Source: Amycolatopsis nigrescens CSC17Ta-90 (GTDB lineage: Bacteria; Actinomycetota; Actinomycetes; Mycobacteriales; Pseudonocardiaceae). Taken from it: DNA of 64,000 nucleotides. The translations under genes were made by a program, and so were the position numbers. Under the pieces are notes generated by a model. The model was not told the DNA's origin. It worked only from the letters and a program-made list of their open reading frames with translations, and made no database searches. The stretch lies in contig NZ_ARVW01000001.1 of the NCBI RefSeq assembly GCF_000384315.1, positions 62,001-126,000 of the forward strand, given 5' to 3'. Shown in pieces: positions 36,655 through 44,129 of this stretch. Positions within the stretch are counted from its first letter, which is position 1; each line of letters opens with the position of its first letter.

Positions 36655-36719
36655 GACAGTACGGATACTGTCGTACTATCGGAAGGTACGTCAACTGTCG
36701 TACATTCGAACTGTCGGCT
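36655..36719. promoter_or_regulatory. Operator cluster between the MFS and ArsR-type genes
   Basis: GACAGT-6 bases-ACTGTC at 36655-36672 is a perfect inverted repeat. ACTGTCGTAC recurs at 36667-36676 and 36694-36703, and ACTGTCGG again at 36710-36717. Several copies of one motif in a 120-bp divergent gap, running up to the ArsR-type start, are expected for autoregulated repression of both genes. Confidence 0.65.
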
Positions 36720-36730
36720 ACAGTGGCGGC

Positions 36731-37042
36731 ATGATCGCCCAGCACCCCGCCCGCGAGCAGATCCTGCTGGAGAACGTGCTGACCGCACTCGGAAACCCGA
36801 TGCGGCTCAAGGTCGTCCGCGCGCTCGCCGCCGACGGCGAACGCGCCTGCGGCACGCTGCTGGACGGGATCTCGAAGTCGACCCTCACCCACCACTGGCG
36901 GGTCCTCCGGGACAGCGGGGTCATCTGGCAGCGCCCCTCCGGCAGGGAGAACCTGCTCTCCCTGCGTCGCGAAGATCTGGACGCCCGGTTCCCCGGGCTG
37001 CTCGACGCCCTGCTCAATGCGATGGAAGAGGACGCATCTTGA
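36731..37042 (+). CDS. ArsR-type winged-helix repressor
   Basis: A 103-residue protein formed by one winged helix domain: ALGNPMRLKVVRALAADG, then SKSTLTHHWRVLRDSGVIWQRPSGRENLLSLRREDL. The recognition helix and beta wing follow ArsR/HTH_20 proteins, and no metal-binding cysteine pattern is visible, so it probably senses an organic molecule. It is divergent from the MFS exporter and its TTGA junction couples it to the racemase-like gene, suggesting a small efflux or detoxification unit. Confidence 0.85.
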   Translation: MIAQHPAREQILLENVLTALGNPMRLKVVRALAADGERACGTLLDGISKSTLTHHWRVLRDSGVIWQRPSGRENLLSLRREDLDARFPGLLDALLNAMEEDAS

Positions 37043-37779
37043 CGGAACTCCCGGCCGGGCCCACCCCGCAGACCGGTGTCGGCGTGGTCGCCTCCTTCGA
37101 CTTCGACCGCGACCGCGAGCTCTGGCGCTGGGCTCCCGAAGACATCTCGCTGTTCATGGCCCGCACCGGTCCCGCGCCGATGACCGGCAACCTGGAGATG
37201 GTCCGCGCGCTCAACGACCCCGGCGTGCTCGCCGAGCCCGCCCGCACGGTGACCGCGCTCGGCTCGGAGGTCGTGCTTTTCGCCTGCACGGCGTGCAGCT
37301 TCGTCGGCGGCGCCGCCAGGGAAACCCTGCTGCGCCAAGCCTTGCTCGACGCCGGCGCGCCGCGCGCGGTGACCACCTCCGGTGCGGCCGTGGAAGCGCT
37401 GCGGGAGGTGGGCGCGCGCCGGGTCGCCGTCGTGCACCCGTACTCCCCGGACGTCGGCGCCCTGCTCGGCGACTTCCTCACGGCCGCGGGCCTGGACGTG
37501 ACTTCCAGCAAGCGTCTGGAGGTTCCGCTCACCGCGGTGCGCGAGGTCGACTACGCCACCGTCGCCGAACTGGTCCGCGCCGGTGACCACGCCGACGCGG
37601 ACGCGGTGTTCGTCAGCTGCACCGCGCTGCCGACGTACGACCTGATCGCACCGCTCGAGCGGCAGCTCGGCAAACCGGTGGTCACCGCCAACCAGGCCGG
37701 GATCTGGGCGGCACTGCGCGCACTCGGCCGCCCCGCGATCGGCCCTGGTCAGACCCTGCTGGCGGGCCGCCCGGCGTGA
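37039..37779 (+). CDS. Maleate isomerase/Asp-Glu racemase-superfamily enzyme
   Basis: About 246 residues starting with TTG, coupled to the repressor by TTGA and preceded by GGAAGAGGA. Two cysteines stand where the superfamily has its catalytic pair: VLFACTACSFVGG and VFVSCTALPTYDLI. The C-terminal LERQLGKPVVTANQAGIWAALR follows maleate cis-trans isomerases and arylmalonate decarboxylases. With both cysteines present, isomerase or racemase chemistry on a small diacid is more likely than decarboxylation. Its location in an efflux/repressor unit is unusual; the substrate could be the inducer, but this is inference. Confidence 0.78.
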   Translation: MTELPAGPTPQTGVGVVASFDFDRDRELWRWAPEDISLFMARTGPAPMTGNLEMVRALNDPGVLAEPARTVTALGSEVVLFACTACSFVGGAARETLLRQALLDAGAPRAVTTSGAAVEALREVGARRVAVVHPYSPDVGALLGDFLTAAGLDVTSSKRLEVPLTAVREVDYATVAELVRAGDHADADAVFVSCTALPTYDLIAPLERQLGKPVVTANQAGIWAALRALGRPAIGPGQTLLAGRPA

Positions 37780-37813
37780 GCAAGACCCCGTTGCGTCGCA
37801 CGCCAACCAGCGA

Positions 37814-37833
37814 TTAGGTTAGGCACACCTTAA
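37814..37833 (+). promoter_or_regulatory. IdeR/DmdR-type iron box
   Basis: TTAGGTTAGGCACACCTTAA matches the actinobacterial iron-box pattern (TTAGGTTAGSCTAACCTAA) at most positions in both halves. It sits 24 bp before the start of the siderophore-binding lipoprotein, where iron-loaded IdeR/DmdR would block transcription. Expression should therefore rise under iron shortage. Confidence 0.85.
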
Positions 37834-37856
37834 TCTCTGATGGCAAAGGACCGACG

Positions 37857-38912
37857 ATGGCCCGCTTCCCTTCCCCGTCCATCCCGCGTGGACGCGCTCG
37901 GATCGCGGCGGTCATCGCGTCCCTGCTGTTCGCCGGCATGCTCACCGCCTGCGGCGCCACGAACGAGCCCGGCGCACCGGCGGGCGGGAACTCGGGCGTC
38001 ACCGAGCCCAGCGCCTTCCCGGTCACCATTGGCCACAAGTACGGCAGCACCACGCTCGAACGGGCACCGCAGCGGGTGGTCACCGTCGGCCTGACCGAAC
38101 AGGACTCGCTGCTCGCACTGGGCGTCGTCCCGGTCGGGGTCACCGAGTTCGTCGGCGAATACCCCGGCACGGTGGGCCCGTGGGCCAAGGACAAGCTCGG
38201 CGGCGCCCCGCTGCCGACCGTGCTCAAGAGCCCGGAGGGCCCGTCGTTCGAACAGGTCGCCGCGCTCCGCCCGGACCTGATCATCGGCCTGTACTCGGCG
38301 CTCACCCAGGAGCAGTACGACAAGCTGTCGCAGATCGCCCCGGTCATCGCGCAGCCCGACGAGTACGCCGACTACGGCATTCCCTGGCAGGACACCACCA
38401 GGACGGTCGGCAAGGCGGTCGGCAGGCCGGCCGCGGCGGACGGGCTCGTGCAGGGCGTGGAGGCGAAGATCGCCCAGATCCGCAAGGACAACCCCCGGTT
38501 CGAAGGCGCGACCGCGCTGACCGCGACCGTCTACGAGGGCTACTTCGTCTACGGCAGCCAGGACCCGAGAACCCGTGTGCTGACATCGCTCGGCTTCAAG
38601 CTTCCGCCGGGTCTGGACCAGATCATCGGCGACACGTTCGGCGCGAACATCAGCATGGAGCGGACCGACCTGCTCGACCGCGACGCGCTCGTCTGGCTGG
38701 TGGACGATTCCGCGGGCAACCGGGCGACGCTGGCGAACGACCGCCTCTACTCCGGTCTGAAGGTGGCCAAGGAAAAGCGCGAGGTCTTCATCGAGAACGC
38801 CAGCGACTACGGGAACGCGACCACCTTCGTCACCGTGCTGAGCGTGCCCTACCAGCTCGACCGCATGGTCCCCCAACTCGCCGCCGCCGTCGACGGCAAC
38901 CCCGCCACCTAA
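37857..38912 (+). CDS. Iron-siderophore ABC transporter substrate-binding lipoprotein
   Basis: The 351-residue precursor has an arginine-rich start, a hydrophobic segment and the lipobox LTAC (Cys32), so it is tethered outside the membrane. The mature part is a FecB/BtuF-type binding protein: RVVTVGLTEQDSLLALGVVPVGV at the N-terminal lobe and FEQVAALRPDLIIGLYSALTQEQYDKLSQIAPV. It captures ferric siderophore for an ABC importer whose permease and ATPase genes are not in this window. The iron box upstream supports the role. AAAGGA precedes the ATG. Confidence 0.92.
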   Translation: MARFPSPSIPRGRARIAAVIASLLFAGMLTACGATNEPGAPAGGNSGVTEPSAFPVTIGHKYGSTTLERAPQRVVTVGLTEQDSLLALGVVPVGVTEFVGEYPGTVGPWAKDKLGGAPLPTVLKSPEGPSFEQVAALRPDLIIGLYSALTQEQYDKLSQIAPVIAQPDEYADYGIPWQDTTRTVGKAVGRPAAADGLVQGVEAKIAQIRKDNPRFEGATALTATVYEGYFVYGSQDPRTRVLTSLGFKLPPGLDQIIGDTFGANISMERTDLLDRDALVWLVDDSAGNRATLANDRLYSGLKVAKEKREVFIENASDYGNATTFVTVLSVPYQLDRMVPQLAAAVDGNPAT

Positions 38913-38921
38913 CCCCCTCCC

Positions 38922-39005
38922 GCGAGTCCCACCTTCGGCCCCCGCGAGTCCCACGTTCGAGCCCCGCGAGTTCCCCATTCGGCCCCGGCGAGTTCCCCGT
39001 TCCTG
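38922..39005. repeat. Intergenic tandem repeat, 22-bp period, four copies
   Basis: Units begin GCGAG at 38922, 38944, 38966 and 38988, an exact 22-bp spacing. They read approximately GCGAGT-YCC-M-TTCGGCCCC, changing from GTCCCAC to GTTCCCC across the array. It lies between the convergent lipoprotein and phosphotransferase genes, with no coding sense. The same core occurs at 49767-49826 with a 21-bp period. There are no spacers, so it is not CRISPR. Confidence 0.85.
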
Positions 39006-39021
39006 CGCGGGGCGGAATACC

Positions 39022-39921
39022 TCAACCTTCGTCCAGCACCGTCCGGATCACGTGACGAGCGTTGTCCGCCATCGCCGGGTTCGTCCTCCGGTAGTACGGC
39101 AACGCGATCAGCGCCTGCGAAAGCGCCCGCCCCCGGCCGCGGGCCCAGGTCGCGTCGTCCACGCCCAGCGCCTCTCGGAAGACTTCCCTCGCGCCGGCAG
39201 GCAGCAGATTCCACGCCGGGAACAGATCGCAGGCCGGATCACCCACGCCAAGGCACCCGAAGTCGATCACCGAGGAAAGCCTGCCGCCGTCGATCAGCAG
39301 ATTGCCCGGCATCAGATCGGCATGCAGCCACACCGGCGGCCCGTCCCAGCCCGGGGCCCGCAGCGCGCTCTCCCACGCGGCGGCCACGGCATCGCAGTCG
39401 ACGTCCTCCTCCGGGATCCCGCGCAGTTGCTCGATCGCCGCCCGGGTCGACGAGTCCAGCAGGACGATCGGCCCGCCGCGGTGCGCCCTCGGCGCGCCCG
39501 GCAGGGTGATGCCCCGCATCGCCGCCACGAACCCGGCCAGGTCCTCGGCCAGCGACAAGGGCTCGCGCAACGCACCCGCCCGTGGATGCTCCCCCGCCAG
39601 CCACCGGTACACCGACCACGGCCACGGATAGCCCTCGGCGGGCCGCCCGGCCCCGAGCACCTCGGGGATGGCCGTGCGCAGCCGGGACGCGAGTCGGGGC
39701 AGCCAATTCTGTTCCATCGCCACGTCCTCGGCACCGCTCCGCACCAGCGGCAGCCTGACGACCATGTCGCCGCCCAGCCGGTACATGGCGTTGACCGTGC
39801 CGCCGGACGGCCACCGCTGCACCCCCAGCCCGGCCCACCGCGGGAACTGCGCCGCGATCAGCCGCCGCACGAGGTCGTCGTCGATGGGGTGCGTACCGGG
39901 ATGCATCCGCGCAGTGCTCAC
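39022..39921 (-). CDS. Aminoglycoside phosphotransferase (APH)-family kinase
   Basis: The 299-residue protein has the kinase catalytic loop VWLHADLMPGNLLID (HxDxxxxN) and the metal-binding VIDFG. The N-terminal lobe has the lysine-poor RLPLVRSGAEDVAMEQNWL region usual in the APH group that includes phosphotransferases of unknown targets. It transfers phosphate from ATP to a small hydroxylated molecule, possibly an aminoglycoside or macrolide, but many relatives do not confer resistance. It begins with GTG at 39921; an ATG five codons in is an alternative. Confidence 0.85.
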   Translation of the reverse strand: MSTARMHPGTHPIDDDLVRRLIAAQFPRWAGLGVQRWPSGGTVNAMYRLGGDMVVRLPLVRSGAEDVAMEQNWLPRLASRLRTAIPEVLGAGRPAEGYPWPWSVYRWLAGEHPRAGALREPLSLAEDLAGFVAAMRGITLPGAPRAHRGGPIVLLDSSTRAAIEQLRGIPEEDVDCDAVAAAWESALRAPGWDGPPVWLHADLMPGNLLIDGGRLSSVIDFGCLGVGDPACDLFPAWNLLPAGAREVFREALGVDDATWARGRGRALSQALIALPYYRRTNPAMADNARHVIRTVLDEG

Positions 39922-40090
39922 GGCAGGTCATCCGACCGCCGGACCTCGGCAGCCGTCAAACGCTTTTCCGATGAAGCTTTCGCGCCACGACCGGACTGCC
40001 CTCAGTTGGCTCACTGGATTGCGTTCGACGCAACATTGATGTGCGAACTATGCACTGGACATCATGCCACCAGCGGCTGAAACTGAATCC

Positions 40091-41074
40091 ATGACGAACG
40101 AACCCAGCACTGTGGCGAGAACCGTGCGACCGACGGCCTATGGCACACCGGAAGTCCTCGAGATCGCCCAGACGCCAGTACCGCACCCGGCGGCCGACGG
40201 TGTCGTCGTGCAAGTGCGGGCGGCCGGGGTCAACCCGATCGACTGGAAGCTCTACAGCGGCGCCTTCCACGCCGTTGCCGACAAGAACAAGGACTCCGCC
40301 GGAGTCGCCGGCACTCTGCCGCGACTCGGTTTGGAGTGTGCCGGAGTCGTCACGGCGATCGGTGCGGAGGTGACCGGGGTCCAGGTCGGCGAGGAGGTGA
40401 TCGTCTACCCGGTCACCGGCGCCTACGCCGATTACGTCACCGCGCCCGTCACGTCGCTGATCCCCAAGCCGGCCGATCTGGGCTGGCACGAGGCCGGGTC
40501 GTTGATGCTCGCCGGCACCACGGCGACGCACGCCCTGCACACCACCGGTGTGGGCCAGGGCGACACCGTGCTCATCCACGGTGGATCCGGCGGGGTGGGG
40601 CTGATGGCGGTGCAGCTGGCCTCCATCCTCGACGCGACCGTGATCGCCACGGCCGCGGAACGCAATCACGAACTGCTCCGCGGCCTCAGCGCAATTCCGG
40701 TGAGCTACGGCCGCGGGTTGCTCGACCGCGTGCGGGCCGCCGCACCCGGCGGCGTCACCGCCTCGATTGACTGCGCCGGCAGCGACGAAGCACTCGAAAC
40801 ATCACTGGAACTGGTGGCCGACCGGCAGCGCATCGCCTCGATCACCGGCACCGACCGCCGCGTCACCGCCGGGATCAAGATCATCGGCAACGGACCGGGC
40901 CAGGACGCGGGTACCGAAATCCGGCACGCCGCCCGCGCTGGTCTCGCGGCCCGCGCGGGCGCGGGCGAACTGCGCGTCCTGATCGACACCAGCTACCCCC
41001 TGCCGGAGGCGGCGCTGGCGCACCAGGCCGGGATCACCGGGCACGCCCCCGGCAAGCTCGTGCTGATCCCCTGA
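40091..41074 (+). CDS. MDR-family NADPH:quinone-type oxidoreductase
   Basis: About 327 residues: GroES-like domain with VRAAGVNPIDWKLYSG, then VLIHGGSGGVGLMAVQLASIL as the NADPH-binding strand, and the C-terminal HAPGKLVLIP. No zinc ligands are visible. It reduces quinones or enones with NADPH. The ATG at 40091 gives MTNEPSTVARTVRPTAYG; an upstream in-frame ATG at 40064 is less likely. It stands alone, divergent from the phosphotransferase, with about 170 bp between them. Confidence 0.85.
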   Translation: MTNEPSTVARTVRPTAYGTPEVLEIAQTPVPHPAADGVVVQVRAAGVNPIDWKLYSGAFHAVADKNKDSAGVAGTLPRLGLECAGVVTAIGAEVTGVQVGEEVIVYPVTGAYADYVTAPVTSLIPKPADLGWHEAGSLMLAGTTATHALHTTGVGQGDTVLIHGGSGGVGLMAVQLASILDATVIATAAERNHELLRGLSAIPVSYGRGLLDRVRAAAPGGVTASIDCAGSDEALETSLELVADRQRIASITGTDRRVTAGIKIIGNGPGQDAGTEIRHAARAGLAARAGAGELRVLIDTSYPLPEAALAHQAGITGHAPGKLVLIP

Positions 41075-41116
41075 GCGCGCCCTGAAACCTGAGAAAGGCC
41101 AGTCCACAAAGGACAG

Positions 41117-41416
41117 TTGTCCGGGCAGGTGCTCGACCTCACCTGCTGGCGCAAGGAAGCGGGCCCGGCGGGCGGGGTCGTCCGCGTCCGGCTGCTCCGC
41201 GACACCGAGCCGCTCACCCCTGCCCGCCGGCCCGTCCTCCCTGGGTCTGGCCGGTTCCGGCGCGCCCTGGTTGCGTGCAGCGACCTCGCCGACGAGGGCC
41301 AGTGGGCACTGCTGGAAGGCGAACCCGGTACCGGCAAACCCGCCAAGGCACTGGGCATGTCCCGCGCCAGGATCTACCGGAAGACCCGGGATCACGGCAT
41401 CGACATCCCGAACTGA
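41117..41416 (+). pseudogene. Remnant of a sigma-54-type (AcoR-like) Fis-family regulator
   Basis: The 99-residue frame joins two distant parts of one kind of protein. Residues about 47-72 (RRALVACSDLADEGQWALLEGEPGTGK) look like the Walker A region of an actinobacterial GAF/AAA/Fis regulator. The next residues go straight into its C-terminal HTH (KALGMSRARIYRKTRDHGIDIPN). The central ATPase body of some 150-300 residues is missing, and most of the N-terminus too. This is best read as an internal deletion product. It overlaps the end of the convergent permease gene by 25 bp, supporting decay. It could still encode a tiny DNA-binding protein. Confidence 0.6.
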
Positions 41417-42159
41417 GCACGGGCCCGGCGCAGCGGCCGCAGCGCCACCGCGACCGACAGCAGGAGCAGCCCGGCGGCGAGCAGCAGCTGCCAGGCCGGC
41501 ACCGCGCCGATGGCCAGCCGCATCGGCATCAGCACCGGCGCGCACACCGGCAGCAACGAAAGCCCTTGCGCCAGCGGGCCCTGCGGGTCCGAGGGCAGCA
41601 CCGAGACCCCGGCCGCGCCGGCGGCGACCACCACCAGCAGCACCGGGGCCACCGCCGGGGCCAGCTCCGCCGGCCGCCGCACCCGCGTGCCCACCCCGGC
41701 CAGCACCGCCGAGCAGAGCCCGAAACCGAGCAGGTACCAGCCGACCAGCCCGCACACGGCGACCGCCGCCTCGGCCACCGGCACCGCCAGCGTCCCGGTG
41801 GCCAGCCCGGCCACCGCCCCGGCCGTGGCGAGCACCGCCAGCCGCAGCGCGCCCGCCGCGCCGACGCCGAGCACCAACCCGGCGAACGTAGTTCCGACCC
41901 GCTCTCCCAGTGCCCCGTCCACCAGTGCCTGGGCCACCGCCTTGCCGCCGGCCATCAGCGAGCCGTAGCTCAGCACCCCGGCCGCCACCCCGGCCGCCCA
42001 CCGGTCACCCGGGCGCTCGGTCACCAGCCCGGCAAGTCTCAGCATCACGGGCAGCCCGGCCAGCACGGCCAGCGCCAGCAGGGTGCCGACAGCACCGCTT
42101 CTGGCACTCGCCGCGAACTCCCGCCACGCCACCGCCGGCCAGTCCTGTCGTGTCCGCAT
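41392..42159 (-). CDS. ABC-2 family permease-like membrane protein
   Basis: About 255 residues with some six hydrophobic segments (GAVGTLLALAVLAGLPVMLRL, GLVLGVGAAGALRLAVLATA, GLVGWYLLGFGLCSAVLAG, LAPAVAPVLLVVVAAGAAG, WQLLLAAGLLLLSVAVAL). The C-terminal layout PMRLAIGAVPAWQLLLAAGLLLLSVAVAL resembles NatB-type sodium or bacteriocin exporters. No ATPase gene is next to it, which is odd; it may use one from elsewhere or be a relic. I start at the ATG giving MRTRQDWPAVAWREF. It is divergent from the SPFH gene. Confidence 0.65.
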   Translation of the reverse strand: MRTRQDWPAVAWREFAASARSGAVGTLLALAVLAGLPVMLRLAGLVTERPGDRWAAGVAAGVLSYGSLMAGGKAVAQALVDGALGERVGTTFAGLVLGVGAAGALRLAVLATAGAVAGLATGTLAVPVAEAAVAVCGLVGWYLLGFGLCSAVLAGVGTRVRRPAELAPAVAPVLLVVVAAGAAGVSVLPSDPQGPLAQGLSLLPVCAPVLMPMRLAIGAVPAWQLLLAAGLLLLSVAVALRPLRRARAQFGMSMP

Positions 42160-42182
42160 GTCCGCCCCCAACCGCCGTAAAT

Positions 42183-42192
42183 GTGATATCAC
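42183..42192. promoter_or_regulatory. Palindromic candidate operator before the SPFH operon
   Basis: GTGATATCAC is a perfect ten-base palindrome, followed by CTATGCTACTG and TGCTAGATA, between the permease and SPFH genes. The downstream operon encodes a ribbon-helix-helix protein, a class that binds such short palindromes, so autoregulation is plausible (inference). Confidence 0.4.
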
Positions 42193-42238
42193 TATGCTAC
42201 TGTCGTGCTAGATAAGCAACCGACTGGAGGGGAACGAG

Positions 42239-43171
42239 ATGAGCAGGGGAACTTCGGCCGGTGCGGCCGTGGACATGCCGGCACCGCAGACCAGGGAACG
42301 GCCGGTGCGCGCGGCGAACGGGTTCGCGATGTTCGGCGTGGCGGTGGTGCTGGTGCTGGCCGGGGCCGCGCTGCTGATCACCGGCCTGGTGATCACCGGC
42401 TCCGGTGCGCTCGAGATAACGCTGGTCGTGGTGGGCGCGCTGGTGGCGCTGACCGGGCTGGTCACCTTCGGCGGTCTCACCCCGGTCGCCCCCGGTGAGG
42501 CCAGGGTGGTGCAGTTGCTCGGCCGCTACGTCGGCACGCTGCGCACCGACGGCCTGCGCTGGGTCAACCCGTTCACCGACCGCCGCCGGGTGTCCACCCG
42601 GATCCGCAACCACGAGACCGACGTGGCCAAGGTGAACGACGCGGACGGCAACCCGATCGAGATCGCCACCGTGGTCGTCTGGCAGGTGCGCGACACCGCG
42701 CAGGCGATGTTCGAGGTGGACGACTTCGTCGAGTTCGTCGCGATCCAGACCGAGACCGCGGTACGGCACATCGCCAACAGCTACCCGTACGACACCCACG
42801 GCGAACCGCAGCTTTCCTTGCGGGACAACGCGGACGAGATCACCGAGAAGCTGTCCACGGAGATCGGCGCCAGGGTCGCCTCGGCCGGGGTGGAAGTCAT
42901 CGAGTCCCGCATCACGCACCTGGCCTACGCCCCGGAGATCGCGCAGGCGATGCTGCGCCGCCAGCAGGCCGGCGCGGTGGTGGCGGCGAGGCAGCGGATC
43001 GTGGAAGGTGCGGTCGGGATGGTGGAGATGGCGCTGGACCGGCTCGCTGCGCACGAGGTGGTGGAGCTGGACGAGGAGCGGAAGGCCGCGATGGTCAGCA
43101 ACCTGCTGGTCGTGCTCGTCGGCGACCGCGACACCCAGCCGGTGGTGAACACCGGCTCGCTGTACCAGTAA
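42239..43171 (+). CDS. SPFH/band 7 (stomatin-like) membrane protein
   Basis: The 310-residue protein has two N-terminal TM segments ([24 protein letters not shown] and [19 protein letters not shown]) and then the SPFH domain: [56 protein letters not shown], and the coiled stalk [27 protein letters not shown]. Such proteins form large ring assemblies that organise membrane domains. GGAGG precedes the ATG. Its stop overlaps the start of the RHH gene by one base (TAATG), so the operon is tightly coupled. Confidence 0.9.
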   Translation: MSRGTSAGAAVDMPAPQTRERPVRAANGFAMFGVAVVLVLAGAALLITGLVITGSGALEITLVVVGALVALTGLVTFGGLTPVAPGEARVVQLLGRYVGTLRTDGLRWVNPFTDRRRVSTRIRNHETDVAKVNDADGNPIEIATVVVWQVRDTAQAMFEVDDFVEFVAIQTETAVRHIANSYPYDTHGEPQLSLRDNADEITEKLSTEIGARVASAGVEVIESRITHLAYAPEIAQAMLRRQQAGAVVAARQRIVEGAVGMVEMALDRLAAHEVVELDEERKAAMVSNLLVVLVGDRDTQPVVNTGSLYQ

Positions 43172-43398
43172 TGACAGCCGAACGGAAGAAGCTGCTGCTG
43201 CGGCTCGATCCGGCCGTGCACGACGCGCTGGCGCGCTGGGCCGGTGACGAGCTGCGCAGCACCAACGCGCAGATCGAGTTCCTGTTGCGCAAGGCCCTTT
43301 CCGATGCCGGGCGGCTGCCCGGCGGGGTGTCGCGGATCCGCCCGCGCGGCAGGCCAAGGAAGTCCACAGTAGACGGAGAAGACGATGAGCCGACCTGA
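43171..43398 (+). CDS. Ribbon-helix-helix (Arc-like) DNA-binding protein
   Basis: A 75-residue protein starting with KKLLLRLDPAVHDALARWAGDELRSTNAQIEFLLRKAL, the beta strand plus two helices of RHH/Arc antitoxin-like proteins; the NAQIEFLLRKAL helix is typical. The C-terminal tail is basic then acidic (RPRGRPRKSTVDGEDDE). It is probably a repressor of its own operon rather than an antitoxin, because no toxin gene adjoins. It overlaps the GPP34 gene by 14 bases. Confidence 0.85.
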   Translation: MTAERKKLLLRLDPAVHDALARWAGDELRSTNAQIEFLLRKALSDAGRLPGGVSRIRPRGRPRKSTVDGEDDEPT

Positions 43399-44020
43399 GT
43401 CCCTGCCCGCGAAGGTCTTCCTGCTCTCCTACGACATCCGGCGGCAGCGGCTGACCGGCCGCGGCGAGCTCGGCTGCGTGCTCCGCGCGGCCGCGCTCGC
43501 CGAGCTGCTGCTGCACGGGCAGCTGGTGGACGACGCGGGCAAGCCGCGCGCCACCACCGCGCCGTCGAGCGAGGACCCGCTGTTGACCGCGGTGTGGGAG
43601 CAGATCGCGCACGGCTCACCGCGGTCCTGGCGGCGCTGGGTGGGCAAGGACCAGCGCCACGCCGTCGGCCTGGTGCTCGACCGGCTGGCGGCGGACGGCA
43701 CGCTCAGGGTCGAGCCGCGCCGGGTGCTCGGCGTCTTCCCCGGCCGGAAGCTCACCTTGCGCCAGCACGTCTTCGCGAAACGGCTTGGCGAGCAGGTGAC
43801 CGGTGCGGTCAAGGGCGCACAGGCGGCTTCCCGCGTCGACCGGGACATCGGCGTCCTGGCCGCGCTCGCCGCCGCGGGCCGGCTTCGCCTGGTGCTCAAC
43901 ACCATCGAGCGGCGGCGCTGCAAGGCCAGGATCACCGAGCTCGGCAAACCGGCCAAGCCGGTCGTCACCGCGCTTCGCAAGACCATCGACGCCAAGCACG
44001 CCGCCGCGGCAGCCGGCTGA
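43385..44020 (+). CDS. GPP34 (GOLPH3)-family protein
   Basis: A 211-residue protein with the GPP34 features: LPAKVFLLSYDIRRQRLTGRGELGCVLRAAALAELLLHGQL at the N-terminus, a central WEQIAHGSPRSWRRWVGKD, and the beta-hairpin region RVLGVFPGRKLTLRQ. Eukaryotic GOLPH3 binds phosphatidylinositol 4-phosphate on Golgi membranes; bacterial relatives in actinobacteria have no settled role. Coupling to a membrane-organising SPFH protein suggests a lipid or membrane-binding function here. GGAGAAG lies before the ATG. Confidence 0.88.
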   Translation: MSRPESLPAKVFLLSYDIRRQRLTGRGELGCVLRAAALAELLLHGQLVDDAGKPRATTAPSSEDPLLTAVWEQIAHGSPRSWRRWVGKDQRHAVGLVLDRLAADGTLRVEPRRVLGVFPGRKLTLRQHVFAKRLGEQVTGAVKGAQAASRVDRDIGVLAALAAAGRLRLVLNTIERRRCKARITELGKPAKPVVTALRKTIDAKHAAAAAG

Positions 44021-44021
44021 C

Positions 44022-44067
44022 GTCGTGAGTGAAAAGTGTTCCCAGGGCAACACTTTTCACTCACGAC
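44022..44067. terminator. Long perfect hairpin after the GPP34 gene
   Basis: Two 19-base arms (44022-44040 and 44049-44067) are perfectly complementary around an eight-base loop CCCAGGGC. The stem core is GTGAGTGAAAAGTG. It begins one base after the GPP34 stop codon. It could end the SPFH operon; the unusual length and AT-richer stem also suggest a dispersed repetitive palindrome. Confidence 0.8.
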
Positions 44068-44129
44068 CGCTTGTGAGGCGGGAGGTAAGACGCGACGATG
44101 GCAACCCCGACAAGCGAATGGGGTCTGCA

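Noticed and set aside
38922..39005. Regular 22-bp repeats as a possible CRISPR array
   Set aside because: Units are contiguous without unique spacers, only four copies, and no cas genes are nearby.
43171..43398. Toxin-antitoxin module
   Set aside because: The RHH protein looks antitoxin-like, but its neighbours are SPFH and GPP34 proteins and not a toxin.
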